A stretch of DNA of 64,000 bases. It comes from Caulobacter sp. Root1455 (GTDB taxonomy: Bacteria; Pseudomonadota; Alphaproteobacteria; Caulobacterales; Caulobacteraceae). The stretch is taken from assembly GCF_001426905.1 (NCBI RefSeq), contig NZ_LMFQ01000001.1, positions 434,001-498,000 of the forward strand, written 5' to 3'. This document shows, piece by piece, positions 55,810 through 64,000 of the stretch (position 1 is its first letter; each line of letters begins with the position of its first letter). Under the pieces are notes generated by a model, which searched no databases, was not told the origin of the DNA, and saw only the letters and a list, made by a program, of their open reading frames with translations. The translations under genes and the position numbers were made by a program.

Positions 55810-57135
55810 CTACGGCTTAGCTTGCAGCCGCGCAACCGCGGGTTCGCCCAAGGCTTCGGGTGAGGCTTCCGGCGCCTCGCTGACCGCCAGCTTGATCAGC
55901 GGCCGCACCGACCCCTCGACCGGCGTCAACTCGTCGATATCCTTGCCCTCGTGATCGACCGACAGGTCCTCGAAGCGGCGGGCCTGGGTCAGGACCTGGC
56001 TTTCCAGCGAGCCGACGAACTGGTTGTAGCGGCCGACCGCCGCCTCCAGCGCCTTGCCCACCGAGCCGGCGTGGGCCCCCATCACGGCGATGCGCTTGTA
56101 GAGCTCGCGGCCCACCGCGACGATGGCGGCGGCGTTCTTGGCCTGGTCCTCGGCCCGCCAGCCGTACGCAACAGCTTTGCAGAGGGCGAACAGGGTGGTC
56201 GGGGTGACCAGCAGGACGCGGCGGTCCATGGCCTCGGTCATCAGGTCGGGCAGGCGGTCCAGGGCCGCGGCCAGGAAACCGTCGCCGGGCACGAACATGG
56301 CCACGAAGTCGGGCGAGCCCTCGCCGGCGAACTGGTCCCAATAGGCTTTCGCGGAAAGCCCCTGCATGTGGGCGCGGACGCTCGCGGCGTGGCGAACCAT
56401 GGCGGCTTCGCGCAGAGGCTCCTCGGTGGCCTCCTGGGCCTCGAGGAAGGCGTTCAGCGAGCACTTGGCGTCGATCACGAACACCCCGCCGCCGGGCATT
56501 TTCACCTTCACGTCGGGGCGACGACGGCCCTCGTCGCTCTCGACGCTGAACTGCTCCTCGAAATCGAAGCGGTTGTTGAGGCCGGCGGCCTCCAGGACAT
56601 TACGCAAAGTCTGCTCGCCCCACCGGCCCTGGACGCCGGCCCCGCGGCGCAGGGCGGCCGACAGCTTGCGGGCCTCGAACTGGGTGGCGGTCGAGGCCTC
56701 CATCAGGGCGGCGATCTGGGCCTTGAGCCCGCCGGTCTCCTCGGCGCGGGCCTTCTCGACGGCGGTGACCTGGGCCTCGAACTTGGCCAGGGTCTCGGCC
56801 ACGGGCTTGAGCTGGGCTTCCAGCCGCTGCTGGCTCAGCAGTTCGCGGCTCTTGAAGTTCTCCTCGGTGCGCTTGATCAGCGCCTCGGCCACGGTGTTGG
56901 CGGTCATGGTCGCCTGCTGGGCGGCCTGGGCGCGGATCAGCTCGCCCTGGGTGGCCGTCTGGTCCTCCAGCAGCCGGGCCCGCTCGTCGGCCTGGACCAG
57001 CTTGGCGTTCAGCTCCCAGGCCCTGGCCTCGGCGGCGCCGGCGCGGCGCATGGCCCAAACGGCGACCGCGGCGGCGGCGATGGCCACGACCAGCAGGACC
57101 AGGGCGAGGATCAGGAACGGATCGGAGAAGTTCAT
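55810..57135 (-). CDS. rmuC: RmuC-type DNA recombination protein
   Basis: A 441-residue protein. An N-terminal membrane helix (FLILALVLLVVAIAAAAVAVW) is followed by a long coiled coil (residues 35-170) and the RmuC nuclease-like domain with GRWGEQTLRNVLEAAGL, RRPDVKVKMPGGGVFVIDAKCSLNAFLEA and FVAMFVPGDGFLAAAL. RmuC limits inversions at short repeats. The domain's D-x-K motif (VIDAKCS) fits a PD-(D/E)XK nuclease fold. Confidence 0.93.
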   Translation of the reverse strand: MNFSDPFLILALVLLVVAIAAAAVAVWAMRRAGAAEARAWELNAKLVQADERARLLEDQTATQGELIRAQAAQQATMTANTVAEALIKRTEENFKSRELLSQQRLEAQLKPVAETLAKFEAQVTAVEKARAEETGGLKAQIAALMEASTATQFEARKLSAALRRGAGVQGRWGEQTLRNVLEAAGLNNRFDFEEQFSVESDEGRRRPDVKVKMPGGGVFVIDAKCSLNAFLEAQEATEEPLREAAMVRHAASVRAHMQGLSAKAYWDQFAGEGSPDFVAMFVPGDGFLAAALDRLPDLMTEAMDRRVLLVTPTTLFALCKAVAYGWRAEDQAKNAAAIVAVGRELYKRIAVMGAHAGSVGKALEAAVGRYNQFVGSLESQVLTQARRFEDLSVDHEGKDIDELTPVEGSVRPLIKLAVSEAPEASPEALGEPAVARLQAKP

Positions 57136-57177
57136 GCTCCGTTCTTAGCCGGAGTCGCGTTCGCAAGGAAGCCGCGC

Positions 57178-57306
57178 ACTTGCCCCCTACGGGTCGCTTC
57201 GCGACCGTCTTCCCCCATTAGGGGGAAGAGGAGCCGTGGCGAAACGCGCGTCCTCCGCCCCCTATGGGGGCGGACAGACCGCGAAGCGGTCAGGTGGGGG
57301 CAAGTG
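57178..57306. repeat. Intergenic inverted repeat, family B copy 3
   Basis: The arms CACTTGCCCCC and GGGGGCAAGTG enclose GGTCGCTTCGCGACC, TTCCCCCATTAGGGGGAA, a CCGCCCCCTATGGGGGCGG hairpin and GACCGCGAAGCGGTC. The order is the reverse complement of the copies at 18213 and 21694. It lies between recR and rmuC, which run in the same direction. Confidence 0.9.
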
Positions 57307-57315
57307 GGTGAGCCA

Positions 57316-57918
57316 CTAAGCCGGCCTACGCGCCCGCAACGCCTGGGCGATGGTCCCGTCGTCCAGCCAGTCCAGGTCTCCGCCGACCGGCACGCCGCGC
57401 GCCAGCATGGTCACCGAGACGCCGGTCGGCGCCAGGCGGTCGGCCAGGTAGTGGGCCGTGGTCTGGCCGTCGACCGTGGCCGGCAGGGCCAGGATCACCT
57501 CGGCGATCTCGCCGCCGCCGGCGCGGGCCAGCAGCTCGCTCACCCGCAGCGCCTCGGGGCCCACGCCGTCCAGGGCCGACAGCAGCCCGCCCAGCACGTG
57601 GTAGCGGCCCTTGAACGACTGGCCGCGCTCCATGGCCCACAGCGAGCCGACCTCCTCGACCACGCAGATCAGGCGCGGGTCGCGCGAGCCGTCGGCGCAG
57701 ATGGCGCACGGGTCGGAGGTGTCGAGCGAGCCGCACACCGAGCAGGTGCGCACCTTGGCCTGGGCGTCGACCAGGGCCGCCGTCAGCGGGGCCAGCAAGG
57801 TGTCGCGCTTCTTCAGCAGGGCCAGGGCCGCCCGCCGGCCCGAGCGCGGACCCAGGCCCGGCAGCTTGGATAGCAGAGCGATCAGGCGCTCGATCTCGGG
57901 TCCGGCGGAGGCGGCCAT
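57316..57918 (-). CDS. recR: Recombination protein RecR
   Basis: A 200-residue protein that loads RecA at gaps with RecF/RecO. It has the helix-hairpin-helix [20 protein letters not shown], the zinc finger [16 protein letters not shown], the Toprim segment [17 protein letters not shown] and the Walker-B-like [18 protein letters not shown] 57918 overlaps the SnoaL-like gene stop (ATGA). Gene order dnaX-ybaB-x-recR is the usual one except for the inserted SnoaL gene. Confidence 0.96.
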   Translation of the reverse strand: MAASAGPEIERLIALLSKLPGLGPRSGRRAALALLKKRDTLLAPLTAALVDAQAKVRTCSVCGSLDTSDPCAICADGSRDPRLICVVEEVGSLWAMERGQSFKGRYHVLGGLLSALDGVGPEALRVSELLARAGGGEIAEVILALPATVDGQTTAHYLADRLAPTGVSVTMLARGVPVGGDLDWLDDGTIAQALRARRPA

Positions 57919-58355
57919 CAGGGCTTCGCGACCCGGGTGACCTGCGAATAGACCACCCGCCACTGACCATCGCGTTTGGCCCAGGTGTCGACGAAGCGCA
58001 CGACCAGGGCGAAGCGCTGGCCGCCGTCCGCGCCCGTCATGTTGACCCGGCCGCCCAGCAGGGCGGTGTCGCCGAACACCTTCTCGACCGGCTCTTCGAT
58101 CGTGAACGGGTCCAGCTTGAACCCCGGAGCCACATAGTCGGCGATCAGCCGCGCCTTGTCCTGGACCTGGCCCGCGCCGTTGACCAGCACGTAGTCGTCG
58201 GCGACCAGCCGCTCCAGCCCCGCGCGGTCGCCGTTCACCTGGGCCGCGTCATAGGCATGGGCGGCGGCGGCCAGGTCGGCCGGCAGGGGCGCGGCGAACC
58301 CAGCCCCCGGAGCAGTCAGCGCGAGGGCGAACAGGGCGGTGCGAAGGTGGAGCAT
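57918..58355 (-). CDS. Exported SnoaL-like / DUF4440 (NTF2-fold) protein
   Basis: A 145-residue protein with a signal peptide ([20 protein letters not shown]). The mature part has an NTF2-like cone fold: [49 protein letters not shown], then [14 protein letters not shown] and [23 protein letters not shown]. Such domains bind small hydrophobic ligands or act as isomerases; the function here is unknown. It lies between ybaB and recR and overlaps recR by four bases, an uncommon guest in this conserved cluster. Confidence 0.87.
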   Translation of the reverse strand: MLHLRTALFALALTAPGAGFAAPLPADLAAAAHAYDAAQVNGDRAGLERLVADDYVLVNGAGQVQDKARLIADYVAPGFKLDPFTIEEPVEKVFGDTALLGGRVNMTGADGGQRFALVVRFVDTWAKRDGQWRVVYSQVTRVAKP

Positions 58356-58384
58356 CGGGGTCTCCGTGCGGACTGGGCGCGAGC

Positions 58385-58714
58385 CTAGAACTTCATGCCG
58401 GGCAGGCCGCCCATCATGCCGGCCATCGGACCGGCGGCTTCCTGCAGAAGTTGGTCGCGCTGGGCGTCGAGCTTGGACTTGGCGACGGCGTGGGCGGCGA
58501 CGACCAGGTCGGCGATCACCTCGCCCTCGCCCGGCTCGACCAGGCTCTCGTCCAGCACCACCTTCACCAGCTCGCCCGAGCCCTTGAGCGTGACGGTGAC
58601 CATGCCGCCGCCGGCGGTTCCCTCGGCCGTCAGTTCCAGGGTCCTGGCCTGGGCTTCGGCCAGCTTCTGCTGCATGGCCTGGGCCTGCTTCATCAGGCCG
58701 CTGAGGTCTTTCAT
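58385..58714 (-). CDS. ybaB: YbaB/EbfC nucleoid-associated protein
   Basis: A 109-residue DNA-binding protein of the YbaB/EbfC family. It starts MKDLSGLMKQAQAMQQKLAEAQ, continues with LTAEGTAGGGMVTVTLKGSGELVKVVLDESL and ends PMAGMMGGLPGMKF, all typical. It forms tweezer-like dimers on DNA. It lies between dnaX and recR as in most bacteria. Confidence 0.95.
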   Translation of the reverse strand: MKDLSGLMKQAQAMQQKLAEAQARTLELTAEGTAGGGMVTVTLKGSGELVKVVLDESLVEPGEGEVIADLVVAAHAVAKSKLDAQRDQLLQEAAGPMAGMMGGLPGMKF

Positions 58715-58734
58715 CTGACTAGCTCCATTTTCCC

Positions 58735-58839
58735 TGTCATCCCGGAAACGGCGAAGCCGTTATCCGGGACCGCCGGAAGCGCCGGCGTTCACGCGTCGGT
58801 CCCGGATCGGCGGCCCTGCGGGCCTTGTCCGGGATGACA
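58735..58839. repeat. Intergenic inverted repeat, family D copy 2
   Basis: The arms TGTCATCCCGG and CCGGGATGACA enclose GGCGAAGCC, a GATCCGGGACCG-type pair and ACGCGTCGGTCCCGGATC. Its inner part from ATCCGGGACCGCCGGAAGCG onward is almost the same as at 12293-12341. It lies between ybaB and dnaX. Confidence 0.88.
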
Positions 58840-58843
58840 CCGT

Positions 58844-60715
58844 TTAAGTCTCTTCCAACTCGTCCGGCTCGATCGGCGGCGCCTCGGGCGTCATGATCTT
58901 GCGGACCTCGATGATTTCCGCGCCTGGGAAGGCGTCCAGCACCGAGGCGACGAACGGGTCGGCCTTGATCGAGGCCATCTCCTCGCGGTCCTCGCGCTTC
59001 TGGCGTTCCAACAGGCTCTCGGCCCCGCCGCCGCCCTCGGCCGCCACCAGCCAGGGCTGGCCGGTCCATTCCTTCAGCGCGCGGACCAGCCGGCCGGCCA
59101 GGTTGCCGGGCGCGCCGGGGGCCGGTTCGAAGGTGATCGCCCCGGGCCGGAAGCTGATCGGGCGGACATATTGCTCGACGTCCAGGCGCAGGCCGATGTC
59201 GCGCTTCTCGGCGATCAGCTTCACGACGTCTTCGAACGACGCCAGGGTCGGCGCGGCCTGGGCGGCCGGGGCGGCCATCACCCGGGCCTGGGCGTTGACG
59301 GCCCCGCCCTGAGCGCCGCCGCTGAACGAACCGCCGCCACCGCCGCTGGGACCACCACCCACCGGTTGGCCGTCGCGCAGGGCCTTCAGGGCTTCCTCGG
59401 GACCGGGCAGGTCGGCGGCGTAGCACAGGCGGATGATCGCCATCTCGGCCGCGGCCATGGCGTCGGGCGCGCGGCGCACCTCCTCATGGGCCTTCAGCAG
59501 CATCTGCCACAGGCGCGACAGGGTGCCGGCCGAGGTCTGGGCCCCGATCGCGGTCAGGCGCGCGGCCTGCTCCTTGGGCATCGACAGGACGTCCGGCCCC
59601 AGGGCCTTGGCCACCGAGGCGGCGTGGCAGTGGTCCAGCAGGTCGAGCATGATCACCGCCGGGTCGGCCCCGAAGCCCCACAGGGCGCGGAAGCCCTTCA
59701 GCGACTCGCCCGGCTTGCCGCTCATGACGTTCTCGAACAGGGCGATCGTCTGGCCGCGGTCGGCCAGGCCCAGCATGTCGCGGATCACGGCGGCGGTGAC
59801 GGCCGAACCGCGCTCGCCCTGGACGATGGCCTGGTCCAGCAGGGACAGGCCGTCGCGCACCGAGCCCTCGGCGGCGCGGGCGATCAGGGCCAGGCCGTCT
59901 TCCTCGACCTTGGCCCCTTCCTTGGCGGCGATCTTGGCGAAGTGCTTGACCAGCACGTCGGGCTCGACCCGGCGCAGGTCGAAGCGCTGGGTGCGCGACA
60001 GGATCGTCACCGGAACCTTGCGGATCTCGGTGGTGGCGAAGATGAACTTGGCGTGCGGCGGCGGCTCTTCCAGCGTCTTCAGCAGGGCGTTGAACGCCGC
60101 CGTCGACAGCATGTGCACTTCGTCGATGATGTAGACCTTGTAGCGCGCCTCGACCGGGGCGTAGCGCACCCCGTCCAGCAGCTCGCGCATCTCGTCGACC
60201 TTGGTGCGGCTGGCGGCGTCCAGCTCCAGCACGTCCATGTGCCGGCCCTCGACGATGGCCTTGCAGTGGCGGCCGTCGACGGTCAGGTCGACCGACGGCT
60301 GGTGGACGGTGTCGGTCTCGTAGTTCAGCGCCCGGGCCAGCAGGCGGGCGGTCGTGGTCTTGCCGACGCCCCGCACGCCGGTCAGCATGAAGGCGTGGGC
60401 GATCCGGCCCGTGGAGAAGGCGTTGGCCAGGGTGCGGACCATGGCCTCCTGGCCGATCAGGTCCTCGAAGGTGCGCGGCCGGTACTTGCGCGCCAGCACG
60501 GTGTAGGCGGCGCCGGACTCTTCCTGGGACGCGCCGGCCGACGGTTCGGCGACGACGACGGGCGCGGCCGGAGCCGCGACGACGGGCGGCGACGCCTCGG
60601 ACCCTTCAGGGGCCGGCGGCGCGCCGAAGATGTCGGCGGTGTTCTCGTCGCGCTCGGGAGCGTCTTCATCCCACGGCGGCGCGGAATCGGTGGTGAGGTC
60701 GTCGTGGTCGGCCAT
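58844..60715 (-). CDS. dnaX: DNA polymerase III gamma/tau subunit
   Basis: A 623-residue clamp-loader ATPase. After an acidic, proline-rich N-terminal extension of about 80 residues come YRPRTFEDLIGQEAMVRTL, Walker A LTGVRGVGKTTTARLLARAL, Walker B VYIIDEVHMLS, NALLKTLEEPPPHAKFIFATTE and sensor residues SRTQRFDLRRV. The C-terminal third is the tau region. The four-cysteine zinc module of E. coli DnaX is reduced here to a single Cys (GRHCKAIVEGRH), as in other alphaproteobacteria. I chose ATG 60715; the frame is open upstream but covers the ffs RNA gene. Confidence 0.95.
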   Translation of the reverse strand: MADHDDLTTDSAPPWDEDAPERDENTADIFGAPPAPEGSEASPPVVAAPAAPVVVAEPSAGASQEESGAAYTVLARKYRPRTFEDLIGQEAMVRTLANAFSTGRIAHAFMLTGVRGVGKTTTARLLARALNYETDTVHQPSVDLTVDGRHCKAIVEGRHMDVLELDAASRTKVDEMRELLDGVRYAPVEARYKVYIIDEVHMLSTAAFNALLKTLEEPPPHAKFIFATTEIRKVPVTILSRTQRFDLRRVEPDVLVKHFAKIAAKEGAKVEEDGLALIARAAEGSVRDGLSLLDQAIVQGERGSAVTAAVIRDMLGLADRGQTIALFENVMSGKPGESLKGFRALWGFGADPAVIMLDLLDHCHAASVAKALGPDVLSMPKEQAARLTAIGAQTSAGTLSRLWQMLLKAHEEVRRAPDAMAAAEMAIIRLCYAADLPGPEEALKALRDGQPVGGGPSGGGGGSFSGGAQGGAVNAQARVMAAPAAQAAPTLASFEDVVKLIAEKRDIGLRLDVEQYVRPISFRPGAITFEPAPGAPGNLAGRLVRALKEWTGQPWLVAAEGGGGAESLLERQKREDREEMASIKADPFVASVLDAFPGAEIIEVRKIMTPEAPPIEPDELEET

Positions 60716-60797
60716 GGCGGGAGTGTAGTGTGCGGAAGGGCGCAGCAAAAGGCTGACGCCACGGTTGGCGCGCAGAAGCTGACAGATTTTAGGGAAA

Positions 60798-60894
60798 GGT
60801 GGAGACCGGCAGACGACCCGGAGCGAAACTCGTTGTGGCTGCTGCCTCTCGGCCCTGACCAGGTTGGCGAGGACTCCGCCCGTCGCCGATCTCC
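60798..60894 (-). ncRNA. ffs: Signal recognition particle RNA (4.5S RNA)
   Basis: On the minus strand the 97-nt segment folds into one rod: GGAGA at the 5' end pairs with TCTCC at the 3' end, then CGGC with GCCG and CGGAG with CTCCG. The tip is the conserved domain IV: GGTCAGG, a GCC-GAGA-GGC stem with GNRA tetraloop, then AGCAGCC, the exact layout bound by Ffh. The end nearest dnaX is 82 bp before its ATG, a known ffs-dnaX arrangement. With Ffh and FtsY it targets membrane proteins. Confidence 0.93.
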
Positions 60895-60900
60895 AAGGCC

Positions 60901-60929
60901 TATATCGCGACTCATCGTGACGGATGCAA
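60901..60929 (-). promoter_or_regulatory. Housekeeping promoter for ffs
   Basis: On the minus strand TTGCAT (60929-60924) and GATATA (60906-60901) are separated by 17 bases. Transcription would start about seven bases on, at the 5' G of the SRP RNA, which supports both calls. Confidence 0.7.
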
Positions 60930-60983
60930 GACACGATGCGCGGGCTCGTGACGACTCTTCGTCGCGGATGCTACAGAATCCCC

Positions 60984-61925
60984 ATGGCCCTTTCGATCAT
61001 CACCAACATCTTCGCCGGCAATCCGCTCGACCGCGCCAGCGAGCGCCGGGGCGACGAAGCCTGGCTGGCCGAGAAGGCCGACGACCCGCACTCGCTGGCG
61101 GTCGCCATCTGGAACGGCAAGGCCCTGGTCGAGGACGTCGTCGGGGACGAGGGCAAGGTGACCGGCGCCCAGATCGCCTATCTGCGGGCCGACATGGCCA
61201 AGGACCTGGCCGCCACGCCCGAGCGGCTGCTGTTCCTGGGCCTATGGAAGGACATCGCGGTGTTCGCCGTCGACCTGGAGGGCGGGGCCGATCCGGCCGA
61301 GGGGCCGTTGCAGGGCCTGGGCCGGTTCGAGGAGCTGCGCGGCGTCGCCCTGACCCTGCCGCCGCCCGACGCCGGCATCCTGGCCACCGCCAAGTCGATG
61401 TTCGAATGGCGGCGCAAGCACAAGTGGTGCAGCAACTGCGGCCAGGAGACGGCGGTCAGCGACGGCGGCTGGAAGCGGCACTGTCCGGCCTGCCAGGCCG
61501 AGCACTTCCCGCGCACCGACCCGGTGGCGATCATGCTGGCCCTGCACGACGGCAAATGCCTGCTGGGCCGCCAGGCCGGCTGGCCGCCGGGGATGTACTC
61601 GGCGCTGGCCGGCTTCCTGGAGCCCGGCGAGACCATCGAGGAGGCCTGCGCCCGCGAGCTGAAGGAAGAGGCGGGCCTGACCGCCACCGCCGTCCGCTAC
61701 CACTCCAGCCAGCCCTGGCCGTGGCCATCGTCGCTGATGATGGGCCTTATGGCCGATGTCGACAGCGACGCCGCCGCCCCGGACCAGACCGAACTGGAAG
61801 CGGTGAAGTGGTTCACCAAGGACGAGGCCAAACTGCTGATCAAGGGCGAGCTGGAAGGCTTCTTCGCCCCCCCGCCCCTGGCCATCGCCCATCAGCTGAT
61901 CAAGGCCTGGGCGGAGGGGGAATAA
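60984..61925 (+). CDS. nudC: NADH pyrophosphatase / NAD-cap decapping hydrolase
   Basis: A 313-residue Nudix hydrolase. The zinc ribbon CSNCGQETAVSDGGWKRHCPACQ (about residue 150) precedes the Nudix box GFLEPGETIEEACARELKEEAG and the family-specific SQPWPWPSSLMMG. NudC cleaves NADH and removes NAD caps from RNA. I chose ATG 60984; the frame is open to 60924. It is divergent from ffs-dnaX. Confidence 0.95.
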   Translation: MALSIITNIFAGNPLDRASERRGDEAWLAEKADDPHSLAVAIWNGKALVEDVVGDEGKVTGAQIAYLRADMAKDLAATPERLLFLGLWKDIAVFAVDLEGGADPAEGPLQGLGRFEELRGVALTLPPPDAGILATAKSMFEWRRKHKWCSNCGQETAVSDGGWKRHCPACQAEHFPRTDPVAIMLALHDGKCLLGRQAGWPPGMYSALAGFLEPGETIEEACARELKEEAGLTATAVRYHSSQPWPWPSSLMMGLMADVDSDAAAPDQTELEAVKWFTKDEAKLLIKGELEGFFAPPPLAIAHQLIKAWAEGE

Positions 61926-61929
61926 CGGC

Positions 61930-62062
61930 CCTCCCCCTGTGGGGGAGGCGGTCGCGAAGCGACCGGTGGGGGGAGTTTCAGGGCGTCGGATCCTGGAACC
62001 GGCCAGTCGCCGAACACTCCCCCCTCCGTCGGCTTCGCCGACACCTCCCCCACGGGGGGAGG
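61930..62062. repeat. Intergenic inverted repeat, family C copy 3
   Basis: CCTCCCCCTGTGGGGGAGG, GGTCGCGAAGCGACC, then GTCGGCTTCGCCGAC and CCTCCCCCACGGGGGGAGG make up the element. It lies at the convergent ends of nudC and the MAPEG gene. The parts match 14753-14892 and 46946-47076. Confidence 0.9.
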
Positions 62063-62081
62063 ACCTGGGTTCCGGCTTCGC

Positions 62082-62504
<423 letters not shown>

Positions 62505-62591
62505 TCCCTCCCCGGCCCCTTGCTGGGACCTTGGCGGGGAGGTTAGGCGCCGAACGCGAAATTAGCGAAGCTTGCCGTTCGGGAAGGCCTT

Positions 62592-62692
62592 GCGTCCCTC
62601 GAGGCTCGGCTGCGCCTCGCACCTCAGGATGAGGAAATCAGCAACGGCATTCCTCATCCTGAGGCGCCCGCGAAGCGGGCCTCGAAGGACGC
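62592..62692. repeat. Intergenic inverted repeat, family A copy 2
   Basis: The arms GCGTCCCTCGAGGC and GCCTCGAAGGACGC, with inner CCTCAGGATGAGGAA / TTCCTCATCCTGAGG, match 7776-7874 closely. It lies between pheA and the MAPEG gene, which run in the same direction. Confidence 0.9.
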
Positions 62693-62699
62693 GGGGCGC

Positions 62700-63548
62700 C
62701 TACACCCGATCCCGGAACGGATCGGCCGGATAGACGCCCAGGACCTCGAACTTCTCGGAGAAGAACTTCAGCTCGTCGAAGGCCAGGGCCAGGGGGCGGT
62801 CCTCGGGGCGGCCGTCGACCTCGGCGTAGAAGAAGGTGGCCGTGAAGGCCCCGCCCTCCATGTAGCTTTCCAGCTTGGTCATGTTGACGCCGTTGGTCGC
62901 GAAGCCGCCCAGCGCCTTGTAGAGGGCGGCCGGCAGGTTGCGGACCTTGAACACGAAGCTGGTCACGCAGCGATGGGTGAACGGCGGCGCCTCCGGCTTG
63001 GCGTCAGCCGTCATGACCAAGAACCGCGTGGTGTTGTTGCGCTCGTCCTCGATGTCGCGGGCCAGGATGTCCAGGCCGTAGATCTCGGCGGCCAGGGCCG
63101 GGGCCACGGCGGCGCGGGTCGGGTCGGGCTTCAGGGCCAGGGCCTTGGCGGCGCCCGCCGTGTCGCCGGCGCTTTCGTGGGCCAGGCCCAGCTTTTTCAG
63201 GTTATGCCGGCACTGGCTAAGCGCGATCGGCATCGAGGTGGCGATCTTCACCTGATCCAGCTTGACGCCCTTGTTGGCCATCAGCTGGAAGCGGATCGGC
63301 TTGAAGCGCTCGCCGACGATCTTCAGGCCCGAGGCCGGCAGCAGGTGGTGCACGTCGGCCACGCGACCGGCGATCGAGTTCTCGATCGGGATCATGCCCA
63401 GCTGGCAGGCGCCGGTCTTGATGGCCTCGAACGCTTCCTCGAAGGTGGCGCAGGGCACGGCCTCGTAGTCGGGAAAATAGGTGCGGCAGGCCTCGTGGCT
63501 GTTGGCGCCGGGTTCGCCCTGGAAGGCGATCTTCTTGAGGATGCTCAT
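62700..63548 (-). CDS. pheA: Prephenate dehydratase
   Basis: A 282-residue monofunctional enzyme that makes phenylpyruvate for phenylalanine synthesis. The catalytic domain has KIAFQGEPGANSHEA, MIPIENSIAGRVADVHHLL, and the threonine motif ERNNTTRFLVM near residue 174. The C-terminal ACT domain starts VTSFVFKVRNLPAALYKAL and has TKLESYM, the phenylalanine-sensing motif, so feedback inhibition is expected. There is no fused chorismate mutase. It overlaps kdsB by four bases. Confidence 0.97.
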   Translation of the reverse strand: MSILKKIAFQGEPGANSHEACRTYFPDYEAVPCATFEEAFEAIKTGACQLGMIPIENSIAGRVADVHHLLPASGLKIVGERFKPIRFQLMANKGVKLDQVKIATSMPIALSQCRHNLKKLGLAHESAGDTAGAAKALALKPDPTRAAVAPALAAEIYGLDILARDIEDERNNTTRFLVMTADAKPEAPPFTHRCVTSFVFKVRNLPAALYKALGGFATNGVNMTKLESYMEGGAFTATFFYAEVDGRPEDRPLALAFDELKFFSEKFEVLGVYPADPFRDRV

Positions 63549-64000
63549 GCTCTATTCCCGGCGGCGTAGGCTCGCGCCGCCTCGAGGTCGGAAGGATTGT
63601 CGACGGAGATCGGGGCCTCGGCGGCCACGGCGGCGCGCAGGGACAGGCCCAGCTCCATGGCCCGCAGCTGCTCCAGCTTCTCGCGCTTCTCCAGCGGCGA
63701 GGGCGGGGCGGCGTTGAAGGCCTCCAGGGCGGCGCGGCGATAGCCGTAGATGCCGATGTGCCGCCAGATCGGCGCGTCGCCGTACAGGGTGGAGCGGGTG
63801 AAATAGAGCGCCCGGCCCGACAGGCCGTCCTGCGCCATGGCCAGCACGGCCTTGACCACGTCGGGATTGGACCGGTCGGCCGGCGAGGCCTCCGGCGCGA
63901 CGACGGTGGCGATGTCGCAGTCGGGATGGGCGCTCAGGAGGTCGGCGCAGGCGCTCAGCACCGAGGGCTGCACGAACGGCATGTCGCCCTGCAGGTTGAT
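63545..64000 (-). CDS. kdsB: CMP-Kdo synthetase, C-terminal part
   Basis: The gene runs off the window; the last 151 residues are visible. They begin INLQGDMPFVQPSVL, which is the QGDxP motif near residue 95 of complete KdsB, and continue with ALYFTRSTLYGDAPIWRHIGIYGYRRAALEAF and LEKREKLEQLRAMELG, all family marks. The enzyme activates Kdo with CTP for WaaA, whose gene is at 19399 in this window. The stop overlaps the pheA start by four bases. Confidence 0.95.
   Translation of the reverse strand: MNLQGDMPFVQPSVLSACADLLSAHPDCDIATVVAPEASPADRSNPDVVKAVLAMAQDGLSGRALYFTRSTLYGDAPIWRHIGIYGYRRAALEAFNAAPPSPLEKREKLEQLRAMELGLSLRAAVAAEAPISVDNPSDLEAARAYAAGNRA

Noticed and set aside
62592..62692. Insertion sequence ends
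   Set aside because: Inverted arms are present but there is no transposase between or near them, and copies are only about 100 bp.

Overview
The window looks like a chromosomal segment of a Caulobacter-type alphaproteobacterium. The DNA is very GC-rich, so long spurious antisense frames are common. The clearest taxonomic pointers are a LOV photoreceptor kinase whose photoactive cysteine and phospho-histidine fall at positions 70 and 180, as in Caulobacter LovK, with a LovR-type response regulator directly downstream. Further pointers are GGAAC-N16-CGTT promoters of the EcfG/SigT type and an alphaproteobacterial pho/pst layout. No phage, integrase, transposase, CRISPR array or tRNA was recognised. 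Most of the window is core chromosome.

Layout. 1-5.5 kb: the end of a tandem-repeat protein, then a leftward group with a glycosyltransferase, thrS, yidD, a NifU/IscU-like protein, an SRPBCC protein and a DinB-fold protein. 5.5-14.7 kb: cysS (leftward), then folE, a secreted M14 peptidase, a MAPEG protein, a BBE-type flavoenzyme, pmbA, a CysQ-like phosphatase and a DUF4170 protein. 14.9-21.7 kb: a tyrosine-phosphatase-like protein, then an envelope operon with an MsbA-like ABC exporter, a DUF374 acyltransferase, a His-rich cation exporter, waaA and lpxK. 21.8-29.2 kb: an APH-fold phosphotransferase, a structured leader or small RNA ahead of a VOC protein, purD, a phosphoesterase, an NCS1 permease and an RTX protein.

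29.2-37.4 kb: the phosphate regulon phoR / pstC-pstA-pstB-phoU-phoB, with a three-repeat Pho box before pstC and an amidohydrolase gene lying between phoR and pstC. 37.5-45.8 kb: an autotransporter, an OprP/O-type porin paired with a sulfate-binding protein, lovK-lovR behind a SigT-type promoter, and a SemiSWEET. 45.9-54.4 kb: argB, a HAD nucleotidase, dapD, dapE, an EamA protein, glsA, a quinone reductase, truA and fmt. 54.4-64 kb: a small lipoprotein with a second SigT-type promoter, def, rmuC, recR, a secreted SnoaL-like protein, ybaB, dnaX, the SRP RNA gene ffs, nudC, a MAPEG protein, pheA and the 3' part of kdsB.

The genes join into a few themes. waaA, lpxK, the exporter and kdsB belong to lipid A/Kdo assembly. 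argB, dapD, dapE and pheA make amino acids. thrS, cysS, fmt, truA, def and ffs serve translation and protein targeting. phoR/phoB/pst and the porin with its binding protein handle anion uptake. lovK/lovR and the lipoprotein fit a general stress response. A striking non-coding feature is the density of intergenic inverted repeats: about fifteen elements in five or six families sit almost exclusively between genes, many at convergent gene ends, and one appears to supply a ribosome binding site.
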